A stretch of 64,000 bases of DNA from assembly GCA_942493035.1 (NCBI GenBank), contig OW818666.1, positions 868,001 to 932,000 on the forward strand. The letters are read 5' to 3'. This document shows, in pieces, positions 40,818 to 49,048 of the stretch; the first letter of the stretch is position 1; each line of letters begins with the position of its first letter. Both the position numbers and the translations under genes were made by a program. The notes beneath the pieces were generated by a model. It was not told the DNA's origin, ran no database searches, and worked only from the letters and a program-made list of their open reading frames with translations. Source of the DNA: WRGT01 sp942493035 (GTDB lineage: Bacteria > Spirochaetota > UBA4802 > UBA5550).

Positions 40818-42270
40818 GTAATTCATTCTCCAAATCTTGGTCAAATGGTAATATTAGATTTTCATCTTCAATAATTTCTTCTTCCAGTGTATAGTGCTCT
40901 AATATTTTTTTTAATTTGCTGTTTTTAGTTTTAGTCTGGGCGATAGATATTTGATTTGCATTTCTATTGCCACACAAAATATCAATAAGTTCTTGTCTTT
41001 CATTTGCGGTTAAATTGTTAAATTTTAAATTCCAATCAGTTTCATTTGAGTTTTTTTTGACATCGCGACCTCTGCTCATTAACAATTTTTCAGGCATATG
41101 TAATATTCGAATAAATTCTTCTTTACTCTCGCCAAATGCTCTATAGAAAAATGATTTGTTTGGCATTACTGCACCTTTCATAACATTAAGAATCCTTTGG
41201 ACTCCACGTATGTATTGCCAATTCCAATTAGGTTCATCTACATATTTTCTATCTTTGCTTTCTTCCCCAAATAATGGTATATATTTCATGGGAAAAGAAT
41301 AAATCTTTAGGTCTAGTTCGTTGTTTAAATCTATATTGAGATTTAATCTTTCCCATAAATCTTCAGGTGTATCTTTATAGTTATATAAAATGTAGTTTGA
41401 TAGATGTCGGATTTCGTTTTTAGCTGCGAGTTTTATACTCCTCTCATACGCCGGTCTTAATTTTAAACTGTCAAAAGCTACTCTTAGTGGATGAATTGAA
41501 ATTCGAGCTAGTTCTTTAATATTGTCTTTATTTATCTTCCTCGCATCAACACCTTGATTGAAATCTACAAATCGCTGTTTGTTGTTGAGCTTAATATCTT
41601 TACCAAAACCTAATTCAACTATGTCATTTATTATTTCTTTGAACTTGTCGGATGCAAGTACATTGTTATCCATTAATACAAGATTTTGTTTTTCACCATG
41701 TGATTCCTTTATGCCATTAACATATGTCTTGATATCTACATAAGGGGTGTATATGGGTTCGAGAATGGGTACTCCACAGAACTTACATCTGTTGACACAT
41801 CCTCTTGTGCTGTAACCCAAATAACTATTATTAACTAATGTATAATTATGCTCTATACCATCAAAAAGTTTATAGTCCGGTATCAAGCTATCAATGATTA
41901 TACTATTTTTATCTAATATACCAGGCTTGTTTAATAATCCTGTTATTGGCAGTATACCAGTTTCTTCCCATAATTCTTTTGGCATAAGAGAGGCAAGAAT
42001 GCCACCAACGATTAATCTACTTGAATTATCATTTACAATAGATTTATAGTAATTAATGGTTTCGACTGTTATTTTCCAATGATAAGTAAATACTGTTGAT
42101 ATGTAGATTCTATCCCAGTATTCACAATGCATATCATAAGGTAGCTTGTTACCTTTGAAAAAAGTGACGTTATCCCCTAACATTTTATGATATGTAGAGA
42201 TTTTCATAAGCCCCAGGGGAGGGTACTTTGTTTTAAATCCCGGTTCTACTAATAATATATTTCTTGGCAT
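40807..42270 (-). CDS. Radical SAM enzyme with B12-binding-like N-terminus
   Basis: 487 residues. The N-terminal Rossmann-like part (NILLVEPG...PPLGLMKISTYHKMLGD...RLIVGGILASLMP) looks like the B12-binding domain of radical SAM enzymes, but no D-x-H-x2-G cobalamin motif is seen. The cluster motif GYSTRGCVNRCKFCGVPILEP (C-x3-C-x2-C) is at about 155-175. The C-terminal part is specific and ends in an acidic tail. It is the first gene of a pair with the GHKL ATPase, convergent to the ParB/SNF2/DGQHR operon. A role as a modification enzyme is inferred; the substrate is unknown. Confidence 0.88.
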   Translation of the reverse strand: MPRNILLVEPGFKTKYPPLGLMKISTYHKMLGDNVTFFKGNKLPYDMHCEYWDRIYISTVFTYHWKITVETINYYKSIVNDNSSRLIVGGILASLMPKELWEETGILPITGLLNKPGILDKNSIIIDSLIPDYKLFDGIEHNYTLVNNSYLGYSTRGCVNRCKFCGVPILEPIYTPYVDIKTYVNGIKESHGEKQNLVLMDNNVLASDKFKEIINDIVELGFGKDIKLNNKQRFVDFNQGVDARKINKDNIKELARISIHPLRVAFDSLKLRPAYERSIKLAAKNEIRHLSNYILYNYKDTPEDLWERLNLNIDLNNELDLKIYSFPMKYIPLFGEESKDRKYVDEPNWNWQYIRGVQRILNVMKGAVMPNKSFFYRAFGESKEEFIRILHMPEKLLMSRGRDVKKNSNETDWNLKFNNLTANERQELIDILCGNRNANQISIAQTKTKNSKLKKILEHYTLEEEIIEDENLILPFDQDLENELHEN

Positions 42271-42531
42271 TTCTATTTCTCTTGAATGGGTGCTTATTTA
42301 ACAATGACTATATATTTTGTCTATCTCTTTTTTGGCAAGGTACTTTTTGTGATATAAATCTTGATTCTTGATGAATTGATTTATTTTGATGAAAAGTGAA
42401 ACAAAATATGAACAATGAATATAAAAAATTGCCGTTACACTGTGGATATTAGTGATTTAATTAATAAGCTTAATTCTTATTGCAATAATTGAACTAAATA
42501 ATATAGAATAAAAAAAGGAAATTTAAGGTAA
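42271..42531. other. AT-rich divergent promoter region
   Basis: About 260 AT-rich bases between the radical SAM start (-) and the helicase fragment (+). No confident -35/-10 pair or operator could be picked out. Confidence 0.5.
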
Positions 42532-42582
42532 ATGAATTTAGTAATCGATAAATCTCAGTTGTACAATAGGTTAACCGCATGA
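42532..42582 (+). CDS. Possible 16-codon leader peptide
   Basis: ATG follows AAGG, encodes MNLVIDKSQLYNRLTA, and its stop overlaps the ATG of the helicase fragment (GCATGA). It could be a translationally coupled leader or simple chance. Confidence 0.25.
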   Translation: MNLVIDKSQLYNRLTA

Positions 42583-42851
42583 AACCCGGCCTATACGAAC
42601 AAGTAATAAATCGTCTCCTTGACATCCGTCTTGGTGATAAAAAATATAAAGTTGAAACCGAACCAATCGAAAAAGAGGAATCACCAAAAATCCTCTCGAA
42701 ATACCTTGCTGAAATATTAGAAAAAGGTTTAAGCAACCTTAAGGATAGGCCATTAGTCCATCTATATCTGTCAGGAGGCCTGCAGCGCGGGGTTGGGGTT
42801 GTAAATCTTAAAAAAAGTGTTTTACTTTTTCTCAATGATAAACTTTATTAA
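42579..42851 (+). pseudogene. DUF3427 helicase, N-terminal fragment (copy 1)
   Basis: MKPGLYEQVINRLLDIRLGDK...EPIEKEESPKILSKYLAEILEKGL (about 1-57) is the typical N-terminus of the PLD/DEAD/DUF3427 helicases. From about residue 58 onward the sequence (RPLVHLYLSGG...) no longer resembles the family, so the fragment is cut there. The first 66 bases recur at 43655. The helicase C-terminal part is at 44546-46517, beyond a toxin-antitoxin pair and repeats. Confidence 0.75.
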
Positions 42852-42892
42852 AACAACAGTTGATTATAGATCACGAACAGGAGTTCAAATTA

Positions 42893-43195
42893 ATGTCAGT
42901 TCCGTTAATCAACATCCAGTCTCCCTTCAAAGAAGACCTCGAAGCGGCAATATCAATTCTCCATAAATATGGAGTGTCAGAAGTATTTATATTCGGATCT
43001 TTGGCTGATGGTACTTATCATGAAAACTCTGACATTGATATAGCCGTTAAAGGTTTAAAACCTGAATTATTTCTGAAAGCATATGCTGATTTAAGTTTTC
43101 ACATCAATAGAAATGTTGATTTGCTGAATATGGACACACAGGAAAGGTTTACAGAGATGCTGCATAGTATAAAGGAGTTAATCCGTGTTGCCTGA
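42893..43195 (+). CDS. MntA-type nucleotidyltransferase antitoxin
   Basis: About 100 residues from the ATG of MSVPLINIQ (42893), with AGGAG ten bases upstream; a longer frame from a TTG is possible. The minimal nucleotidyltransferase motif FIFGSLADGTYHENSDIDIAV is at about 31-51. Its stop overlaps the start of the HepT-like gene. In the characterised MntA-HepT systems the nucleotidyltransferase adds AMP to HepT and silences it. Confidence 0.9.
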   Translation: MSVPLINIQSPFKEDLEAAISILHKYGVSEVFIFGSLADGTYHENSDIDIAVKGLKPELFLKAYADLSFHINRNVDLLNMDTQERFTEMLHSIKELIRVA

Positions 43196-43637
43196 AGACA
43201 TTAAAAATAAAATAAAATTTGAAATCAGTGAGATAGACCGGGAGTTCATATCCTATAAATTATTATTTGATCTGATTAAATTAAGAACACCTGATCTTGT
43301 AGAGATGACTGCACTTGCATCTGTTATGCATTCATTTTACAATGGCGTTGAAAATATATTCCTTCTAATTGCTAAGAAAGTAGATAAAAATATACCTTCA
43401 GGTTTGAAATGGCACAATGAATTGCTTAAGCAGATGACTGTGAAAACTGAAAACCGGCAAGAGATCATTGATGAGGTAATATTCGAAATATTAAAAGAGT
43501 ATCTCTTATTCAGGCATTTTATAAGGCATTCGTATAAATGGCGATTAAACTGGGATGAATTTAAAAATATTGCTTTGAGTGCTGAAGAAAACTGGAATAA
43601 AACAAAAGTCCAATTGATGCAGTTTATTTCAGAATAA
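43185..43637 (+). CDS. HepT-like HEPN ribonuclease toxin
   Basis: 150 residues, starting at GTG (43185) or the adjacent TTG, overlapping the MntA stop. Helical HEPN fold with LASVMHSFYNGVENIFLLIA, then LFRHFIRHSYKWRLNWDEF, which contains the R-x4-H-x-Y active-site motif typical of HepT RNases. The pair sits between two copies of a truncated helicase N-terminus, so it interrupts that gene. Length is slightly above the usual 130-145 residues. Confidence 0.88.
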   Translation: MLPEDIKNKIKFEISEIDREFISYKLLFDLIKLRTPDLVEMTALASVMHSFYNGVENIFLLIAKKVDKNIPSGLKWHNELLKQMTVKTENRQEIIDEVIFEILKEYLLFRHFIRHSYKWRLNWDEFKNIALSAEENWNKTKVQLMQFISE

Positions 43638-43654
43638 TCCGGGAAGAAACCCCC

Positions 43655-43723
43655 ATGAAACCCGGCCTATACGAACAAGTAATAAACCGTCTCCTTGACA
43701 TTCGTCTTGGCGATAAAAGATGA
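43655..43723 (+). pseudogene. DUF3427 helicase, N-terminal fragment (copy 2)
   Basis: A second MKPGLYEQVINRLLDIRLGD, almost identical in DNA to 42579-42644, runs into a stop where the R4 repeat begins. The 66-base duplication brackets the MntA/HepT pair. Confidence 0.8.
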
Positions 43724-43892
43724 TCAGGATTGGCCCGGATTAAAGGATTGATCAGGATTTAAAAATTAGAGGATTTTCAGAATATGAATTGATGATGATC
43801 AGTCACGAAAAGTCCCGTTGAATAACTGGAAGTACTCTCATGTAAATCCTACTAATTAAATCATCCTGAAAATCCTGATTCAGACAAAGGAA
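43721..43892 (+). repeat. R4 repeat, left copy flanking GxxExxY gene
   Basis: 'gatcaggatt...ggattgatcaggattta', 'cacgaaaagtcccgttgaat', 'aactggaagtactctcatg' and 'aatcctgattcagac' recur in the same order and orientation at 44343-44549. The outer GATCAGGATT/AATCCTGATT blocks are complementary, so each copy is also loosely palindromic. The remainder of 43638-43977 holds only the upstream region of the GxxExxY gene. Confidence 0.8.
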
Positions 43893-43977
43893 AAAAAATA
43901 TCCTCGCATACAAAAAAAGTTTTATTACACCAGATCCGGCAAACGTATTAATAATAAAATCGAATGAGGCTATTATT

Positions 43978-44370
43978 ATGAATATCGAAGACATAACTTA
44001 TAAAATAATCGGCAGTGCAATGAAGATTCACAATAATCTTGGTAATGGATTTCAGGAAGTTATTTATCAGAGATGTCTGGCCATTGAATTAGATAAATCC
44101 GGTTTGACTTATGAAAGGGAAAAAGAACAGAATATATTTTATGAAGGAATAAATGTTGGTACCCGTAGAGCTGATTTTGTTATAGAGAATCAGGTAGTTG
44201 TAGAATTGAAGGCACTTGTTAATCTTGAAGATGTGCATCTTGCACAGGCTAAAAATTATGTATCTGCATATAATTTTAACGTAGGCTTATTGATAAATTT
44301 TGGTGCGGTTAGTTTGCAGTACAAGAAAGTATTTAACAGCCGTCTGAATCAGGATCGGCCCGGATTATAG
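43978..44370 (+). CDS. GxxExxY family protein
   Basis: 130 residues with ITYKIIGSAMKIHNNLGNGFQEVIYQ containing the eponymous G-x2-E-x2-Y (GFQEVIY, about 25-31). RRADFVIENQVVVELKA (about 62-78) is consistent with a PD-(D/E)XK-like fold (D...E-x-K), then AQAKNYVSAY and GLLINFG. Function unknown. The last residues (LNQDRPGL) and the stop are encoded by the R4 repeat that begins there. The gene is bracketed by two direct R4 copies, which suggests it travels with them. Confidence 0.87.
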   Translation: MNIEDITYKIIGSAMKIHNNLGNGFQEVIYQRCLAIELDKSGLTYEREKEQNIFYEGINVGTRRADFVIENQVVVELKALVNLEDVHLAQAKNYVSAYNFNVGLLINFGAVSLQYKKVFNSRLNQDRPGL

Positions 44371-44549
44371 GATTGATCAGGATTTAAAAATTAGAGGATT
44401 TTCAGGATATAAATTGATGATGATAAGTCACGAAAAGTCCCGTTGAATAACTGGAAGTACTCTCATGCAAATCCTGCCAATCTATCAATCCTTGAAATCC
44501 TGATCGATCCTGTAAATCCATCCATCATTAAAATCCTGATTCAGACTTC
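44343..44549 (+). repeat. R4 repeat, right copy flanking GxxExxY gene
   Basis: Matches 43721-43892 in order and orientation, with an additional 'cttgaaatcctgatcgatcc' block near its end. It runs directly into the 5'-truncated helicase frame. Confidence 0.8.
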
Positions 44550-46517
44550 TTATTTCACGACCCGAATTTTGGAGAGTTATTTGTCGGAGGCTATACCCCT
44601 TCAAACATCGACAACCTCTTTATGTCAATTCAGACTTTCAATTCAAAGGAGTTTGACAAACATACCAAAGCCGATTTCTACGACTACATTATAATAGACG
44701 AGTTCCACCACGCGGCAGCGCCATCATATCAGAGAATCCTTGAATACTACAAACCTAAGATACTCCTTGGACTTACTGCCACACCTGAACGTATGGACGG
44801 TAAGAGCGTTTTTGAGTATTTCGATTACCGCATTGCCGCAGAGATCCGTCTCCCCGAAGCAATTGAGAGAAAGCTTCTTTCCACTTTTCAGTACTTCGGA
44901 GTTTCAGATGAGGTCGATCTCAGCACGCTAAAATGGGCCAGGGGAGGTTACGACAGGGCGGAGCTTGATAACATATATACCGGTAACGATAAAAGGTCTA
45001 AGCAGATAATTCAATCCCTCGACAGATACTGTACCGATATAAATGAAGTGAAGGGGCTCGGCTTTTGTGTGTCAATAAATCATGCCGATTATATGGCAAA
45101 GTTTTTTAACAGACAGAATATCCCCTCAATCGCATTAACATCCGATTCCGATGATACTGTCAGAGATGATGCTAAGATGAGTCTGGTTCGTGGTGATATA
45201 CGTTTTATATTTGTAGTAGATCTGTACAATGAAGGTGTGGATATTCCTGAAGTAAACACCATAATGTTTTTAAGACCAACTGAGAGTTTAACCATCTTTC
45301 TCCAGCAGTTAGGCCGGGGCTTGAGATTATCAGATGGAAAAGATTGTCTTACCGTACTGGACTTTATCGGTCAGGCAAACAAAAAGTACAGCTTTGAAGA
45401 GAAGTTTAAAGCTCTCTTAACCAGGACAACTCACGGTATTCAGAAGGAGATTAAAGACGGTTTTGCCAATCTCCCCAGGGGCTGTTTTATTTCACTGGAA
45501 AAGACTGCCAGGGATTACATTTTGGATAATATAAAAAAGGCTTTAGGCAACAGAGCTGCTATAGTAAATAAAATATCTGGATTCAAAGAGGACACCGGTT
45601 TCAAACCGACACTTGCCAGATTTGCCGATCATTATCATCTTGATATAAAAGATCTCTACAGCAGAGACAGCTTCAGCAGACTATGCGTTGATGCCGGTGT
45701 TATTGATAATTTTACCGAAAGCGGAGAATCTGCAATACTAAACTGTTTAAAAAAGCTATGCAGTATAGACTCCAGGCGGTGGATACGGTTTCTGCTTGAT
45801 ACTCTCCCCCTGATAGAAACAAAAAAAGAAACCGGCTTTAATGATTCCGAAACCAGAATGCTGCTGATGTTTCATTACACCATATGGCAGAAGTCTGTTT
45901 CAGATGCCGGATTTAAAAGCCTGCTTGAAAGCATAAACTCAGTAAAAAATAATCCGGTGATGTTCAGTGAACTTATAGAGCTTCTTGAATACCGGTACGA
46001 AAAGATAGACTTTATTGATGATGCGGTAAATCTGGGATTCGATTCACCTCTTGATCTCCACTGCTCATATACCCGTGACCAGATACTCAGCGCAGTTGAC
46101 TATTATACCGCAGATAAAATGCCGGCAATGAGGGAAGGGGTGAAGTATATCTCCGGTAAGAAGCTTGAAGTGTTTCTTATCACTCTCAATAAATCTGAAA
46201 AAGATTACTCCCCGACAACTATGTATAACGATTATTCAATAAATGAAATTTTATTTCACATGCAGTCTCAAAGCACAACATCCGACACATCCCCAACCGG
46301 AATAAGATACATCAGCCACAGAAAAGACGACGTAAAGATAGCTCTCTTTGTCCGTGAGTATAAAACAGATAAAGCCGGAGCATCGGCATACACCTTCCTT
46401 GGACTTGCAGACTACCTGACCCACGAAGGCTCACGACCAATGAACATTACATGGAAACTCCATCGTGCAATCCCGGCAAAGTACTACAGGAAAACAAATA
46501 AACTAATAGCAGGATAG
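44546..46517 (+). pseudogene. DUF3427 helicase, C-terminal part (5'-truncated)
   Basis: The frame is open from the end of the R4 repeat: HDPNFGELFVGGYTPSNIDN, then YDYIIIDEFHHAAAPSY (DEAH box), LLGLTATPERMDG, FIFVVDLYNEGVDIPEVNTI, and LQQLGRGLRLSDGKDCL. The DUF3427 region with KISGFKEDTGFKPTLARF and HRKDDVKIALFVREYK follows. The PLD domain and the Walker A half are absent, and the corresponding N-terminus is found at 42579 and 43655. A 631-residue product could start at the ATG 44622, but without motif I it should not be an active helicase. Confidence 0.85.
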
Positions 46518-46587
46518 CCCCCAAATACACCCTCTCCAGTCTTTCAGACAGGTCAGGCCAGCGCAGCGTCGCCGGGTGAGGCGCAGA

Positions 46588-46845
46588 GAATGTCTGAATT
46601 AGGATTCATAAGATTAAAGGATTGATAGGATTAAAGACCCCGGAGCAAAAAGTTCCGTTGAATTACAATAAGAACTGTTAAACAAATCCTCCTAATCCTT
46701 AAATCATGTAAATCCTAAATCAGACAAAAGAAAAATCCCGTAACAAATAGTACTGTTAGATTACAAAAACTACCCTCATCTAAATCCTGCTAATCCTCCT
46801 AATCCTAAAAATCCTAATTCAGACAAAAAGAAAGATCCTGGTACA
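46588..46845 (+). repeat. R4-related repeat cluster
   Basis: Two tandem variants of the R4 theme: 'gtctgaattaggattcat', 'aaatcctaaatcagac', then 'tctaaatcctgctaatcc' and 'aaatcctaattcagac'. They share 'aaaagt-ccgttgaatta' with the flanks of the GxxExxY gene but have no gene between them. It fills most of 46518-46919. Confidence 0.65.
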
Positions 46846-46919
46846 AAAAGTCCCTTTAATTTTCACCCCGGACTGATCTGATTTTTAAAAATAAAAAAAT
46901 TAGCTGTATAAAATTATGA

Positions 46920-47369
46920 TTTTTATTATTACTGATAATTCCGGCAATATTATTTTCACAGGAAGGAAAAGCTACGTGCATCAAGGGGAATTGTAAAAGT
47001 GCTATTGGTACTATGAAGTTTGCCGATGGTGCTGTTTATGCTGGGAAATTCAAAAATAGCAAGTTTGAAGGTCAAGGTACTCTTACATTAGCTGATGGTG
47101 CTAAATATGCAGGTCAGTTTAAATCTGGTAAATATGACGGGAAGGGAACTCTCTCATCTGCTGATGGTTCTGTATATATCGGCATGTTTAAAGATGGTAA
47201 ATTTAATGGTAAAGGTGTTTTGACAACACAGGGTGGCGTTAAATTTGAAGGGGAATTTAAAGAGGGTGCTATAAACGGAACCGGTGTAGTGTCATGGCCA
47301 AGCGGTTCAAAGTACGAAGGCGTATACGCCGGTGAAATGAGAAACGGCAAAGGGAACTTTTGCAGATAA
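46920..47369 (+). CDS. MORN-repeat protein with damaged start
   Basis: Four MORN repeats (Y-x-G-x-F-K...G-x-G) are encoded up to 47369. The frame remains open to 46920 and reads FLLLLIIPAILFSQEGKATCIKGNC, a signal peptide and C-x4-C lead-in homologous to the MORN lipoprotein at 1396-1983. No start codon exists in this frame before a TGA at 46917. An ATG at 46916 is one base out of frame and would give a perfect signal peptide if one base were removed. The internal ATG at 47013 would give a protein without export signal. Confidence 0.7.
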   Translation, partial: FLLLLIIPAILFSQEGKATCIKGNCKSAIGTMKFADGAVYAGKFKNSKFEGQGTLTLADGAKYAGQFKSGKYDGKGTLSSADGSVYIGMFKDGKFNGKGVLTTQGGVKFEGEFKEGAINGTGVVSWPSGSKYEGVYAGEMRNGKGNFCR

Positions 47370-47401
47370 CATAATGATTGAAAAGGAATAATTTTATTTA
47401 T

Positions 47402-47430
47402 TGTTCTCTCCGGTTATATCGGAGAGAACA
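47402..47430. terminator. Hairpin between convergent genes
   Basis: TGTTCTCTCCG, loop GTTATAT, CGGAGAGAACA: a perfect 11-bp stem between the MORN gene and the convergent gene at 47478. No long T-run follows, so it is a terminator only by position. Confidence 0.55.
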
Positions 47431-47477
47431 GTCTTCCCTATGGTTCAGAAAAAAATATAATCACAATTGACCGGCTG

Positions 47478-48170
47478 TTACTTTTTCGATTCCAGATATT
47501 CACTGAAGTTTTCAAATCCTTTTAAAAATGAATCTATTATCCTGTCATAGGTCGAATCGGCAGTAACAAGTTTAAGATAGTAGAAGTCTGCCTCGGTATT
47601 TATTTTTCGTAATGTATTAATTTCATTACCGGAAATATTGAAAAACTTCTCACGGATATTTTGAGGATACTGATCTAATTTTGCATTCAGTTCAGCAAAA
47701 TATGATGAAGTTTCCTCTTTAAGAGACTGACCGTAATCTGTGAAGTTTTTATATCCCAGATTATAAAGTTTAATAAATGTTTCAAGATCCGGAGCATTGC
47801 TGTCTCTGAACCTGTTATATGCCCGTCCATGATCTATATTATATTTAAAACTGTCTTTCATATCCTCAATGCTGCTGAACTCTCTGGACGGATAGGCGAT
47901 ATGCATATCCATATATTCAAAAACAAAAGTGCTTACATTTGAATCGTTGAAGTTGGGTATGGTGTGCCCGATAAGGGTAATCAGCTCAGTTGTCTCTTTT
48001 GATAAATGGTATGAGTATCCCTGAAAGATCGGGTTGAGTATCCGCTTTGTATGGAAGACGACAGCAGGTGCGGCTTTATCGTAGAGATTTAAAAACTCTT
48101 CAAAACTTGCAGGTACAAGCATAGACTTTTGTGAAAGAAAATTGTCTGCATACATGTAATTCTTATTCAT
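47478..48170 (-). CDS. Hypothetical protein
   Basis: About 230 residues. Start MNKNYMYADN at 48170 is preferred because GAGG is nine bases upstream; two earlier in-frame ATGs exist at 48185 and 48176. No signal peptide or membrane segment. The sequence is aromatic-rich and probably helical (FEEFLNLYDKAAPAVVFH, YNIDHGRAYNRFRDS). No family recognised. It is a single-gene unit between MORN and methyltransferase genes. Confidence 0.6.
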   Translation of the reverse strand: MNKNYMYADNFLSQKSMLVPASFEEFLNLYDKAAPAVVFHTKRILNPIFQGYSYHLSKETTELITLIGHTIPNFNDSNVSTFVFEYMDMHIAYPSREFSSIEDMKDSFKYNIDHGRAYNRFRDSNAPDLETFIKLYNLGYKNFTDYGQSLKEETSSYFAELNAKLDQYPQNIREKFFNISGNEINTLRKINTEADFYYLKLVTADSTYDRIIDSFLKGFENFSEYLESKK

Positions 48171-48283
48171 CAGCATAAACCTCATAGAAATGGTTTCGTA
48201 ATAATCTTGCTGTATTATATGATAAAAATTATTTTTGTCAACTCCGTTTGCAGAGGGTAATCAATAATTTATTGTGAGCATCT

Positions 48284-48382
48284 GTCTGAACCGCAGATTT
48301 ACTGTGATTTGACTGATGGACTATAATTTCGTAATTCGAAATCAGTGTAATCTCAAAAATCTGCTTAATCTGTGATTCAGAC
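48284..48382. repeat. R3 palindromic intergenic repeat, second copy
   Basis: GTCTGAACCGCAGATTTAC...TAATTCGAAATCAGTGTAAT...AATCTGCTTAATCTGTGATT...CAGAC matches 12353-12451 over its length. An extra 'ccgcagttcagacagatgc' follows at about 48395-48415. Confidence 0.75.
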
Positions 48383-48403
48383 AGTGATTTAATGATCCGC
48401 AGT

Positions 48404-49048
48404 TCAGACAGATGCAGAAATTACCCAATGTGATATAACTTTTCCGGTATCACCGATAATCGTCCGCTCCATCCATCCGTAGCTGTATCTGCTGAAAATA
48501 CCGAATATATCCTTAAGCTCATCTTCGCTGAAGAACGAGGCTACTGTTCCTGTAAGGTCGTCAAGCCCGGTTCTCCATGTGTTGTTTCCTATATGTGTAC
48601 CTGTTTTGAGATATGTGTCGTTATCTCTCCGAAGTGTGGCGAAGAGTGAACCTCCAGGTTTGATAATTCTTTTTACTTCAGCAAGCATTAACCGCATTTC
48701 ATCCTTTGTGGAGTAGTGGAGAGATCCCCATGCTACGGCAATATCAAATGTTCCATCAGCAAATGGGAGATTCTTATTGTCACAGTTGATTACAAGCGGA
48801 AAGCCTGCATCTCTGCATATGTTAAGCGCATTCAGGCTGTAGTCGCTTCCATACACTTCAGTTATTCCTGAATCCTCAAGAAGAGCCATATGTCTTCCGC
48901 TGCCGCATCCTATATCTATTGCTCTGATGCCGGTTCCGCCATCTCTTCTTTTTAATTCACCTGCGACTAACCGTACTAGATTCTCATCCGGATATGATAA
49001 CACCGATTTATTTTTTTTATAATGAACGTTCCACTCACTCTTTATCAT
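48404..49048 (-). CDS. Class I SAM-dependent methyltransferase
   Basis: 214 residues with AIDIGCGSGRHMALLEDSG (SAM motif I, about 39-57), VYGSDYSLNAL, NKNLPFADGTFDIAVAWGSL and IIKPGGSLFATLRRD. The 5' end overlaps the end of the ATP-grasp gene by 14 bases, so the two are co-expressed. Such pairs can modify a small molecule or peptide, with ligation first and methylation second, but the substrate is unknown. The gene ends within the tail of an R3 repeat. Confidence 0.88.
   Translation of the reverse strand: MIKSEWNVHYKKNKSVLSYPDENLVRLVAGELKRRDGGTGIRAIDIGCGSGRHMALLEDSGITEVYGSDYSLNALNICRDAGFPLVINCDNKNLPFADGTFDIAVAWGSLHYSTKDEMRLMLAEVKRIIKPGGSLFATLRRDNDTYLKTGTHIGNNTWRTGLDDLTGTVASFFSEDELKDIFGIFSRYSYGWMERTIIGDTGKVISHWVISASV

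Noticed and set aside
32652..42270. Dnd/Ssp phosphorothioation or Dpd 7-deazaguanine system
   Set aside because: Only DGQHR/ParB-like and SNF2-like components are present; no DndACDE, SspBCD or DpdA-type transglycosylase is found in the window, so the locus is not assigned to these systems.
44443..44694. 83-codon frame overlapping the helicase fragment
   Set aside because: It translates R4 repeat and then the wrong frame of the helicase; no independent support.
44622..46517. Independent 631-residue helicase gene
   Set aside because: Family-like sequence continues upstream of the ATG to the repeat edge and motif I is missing, so it is the 3' part of a broken gene.
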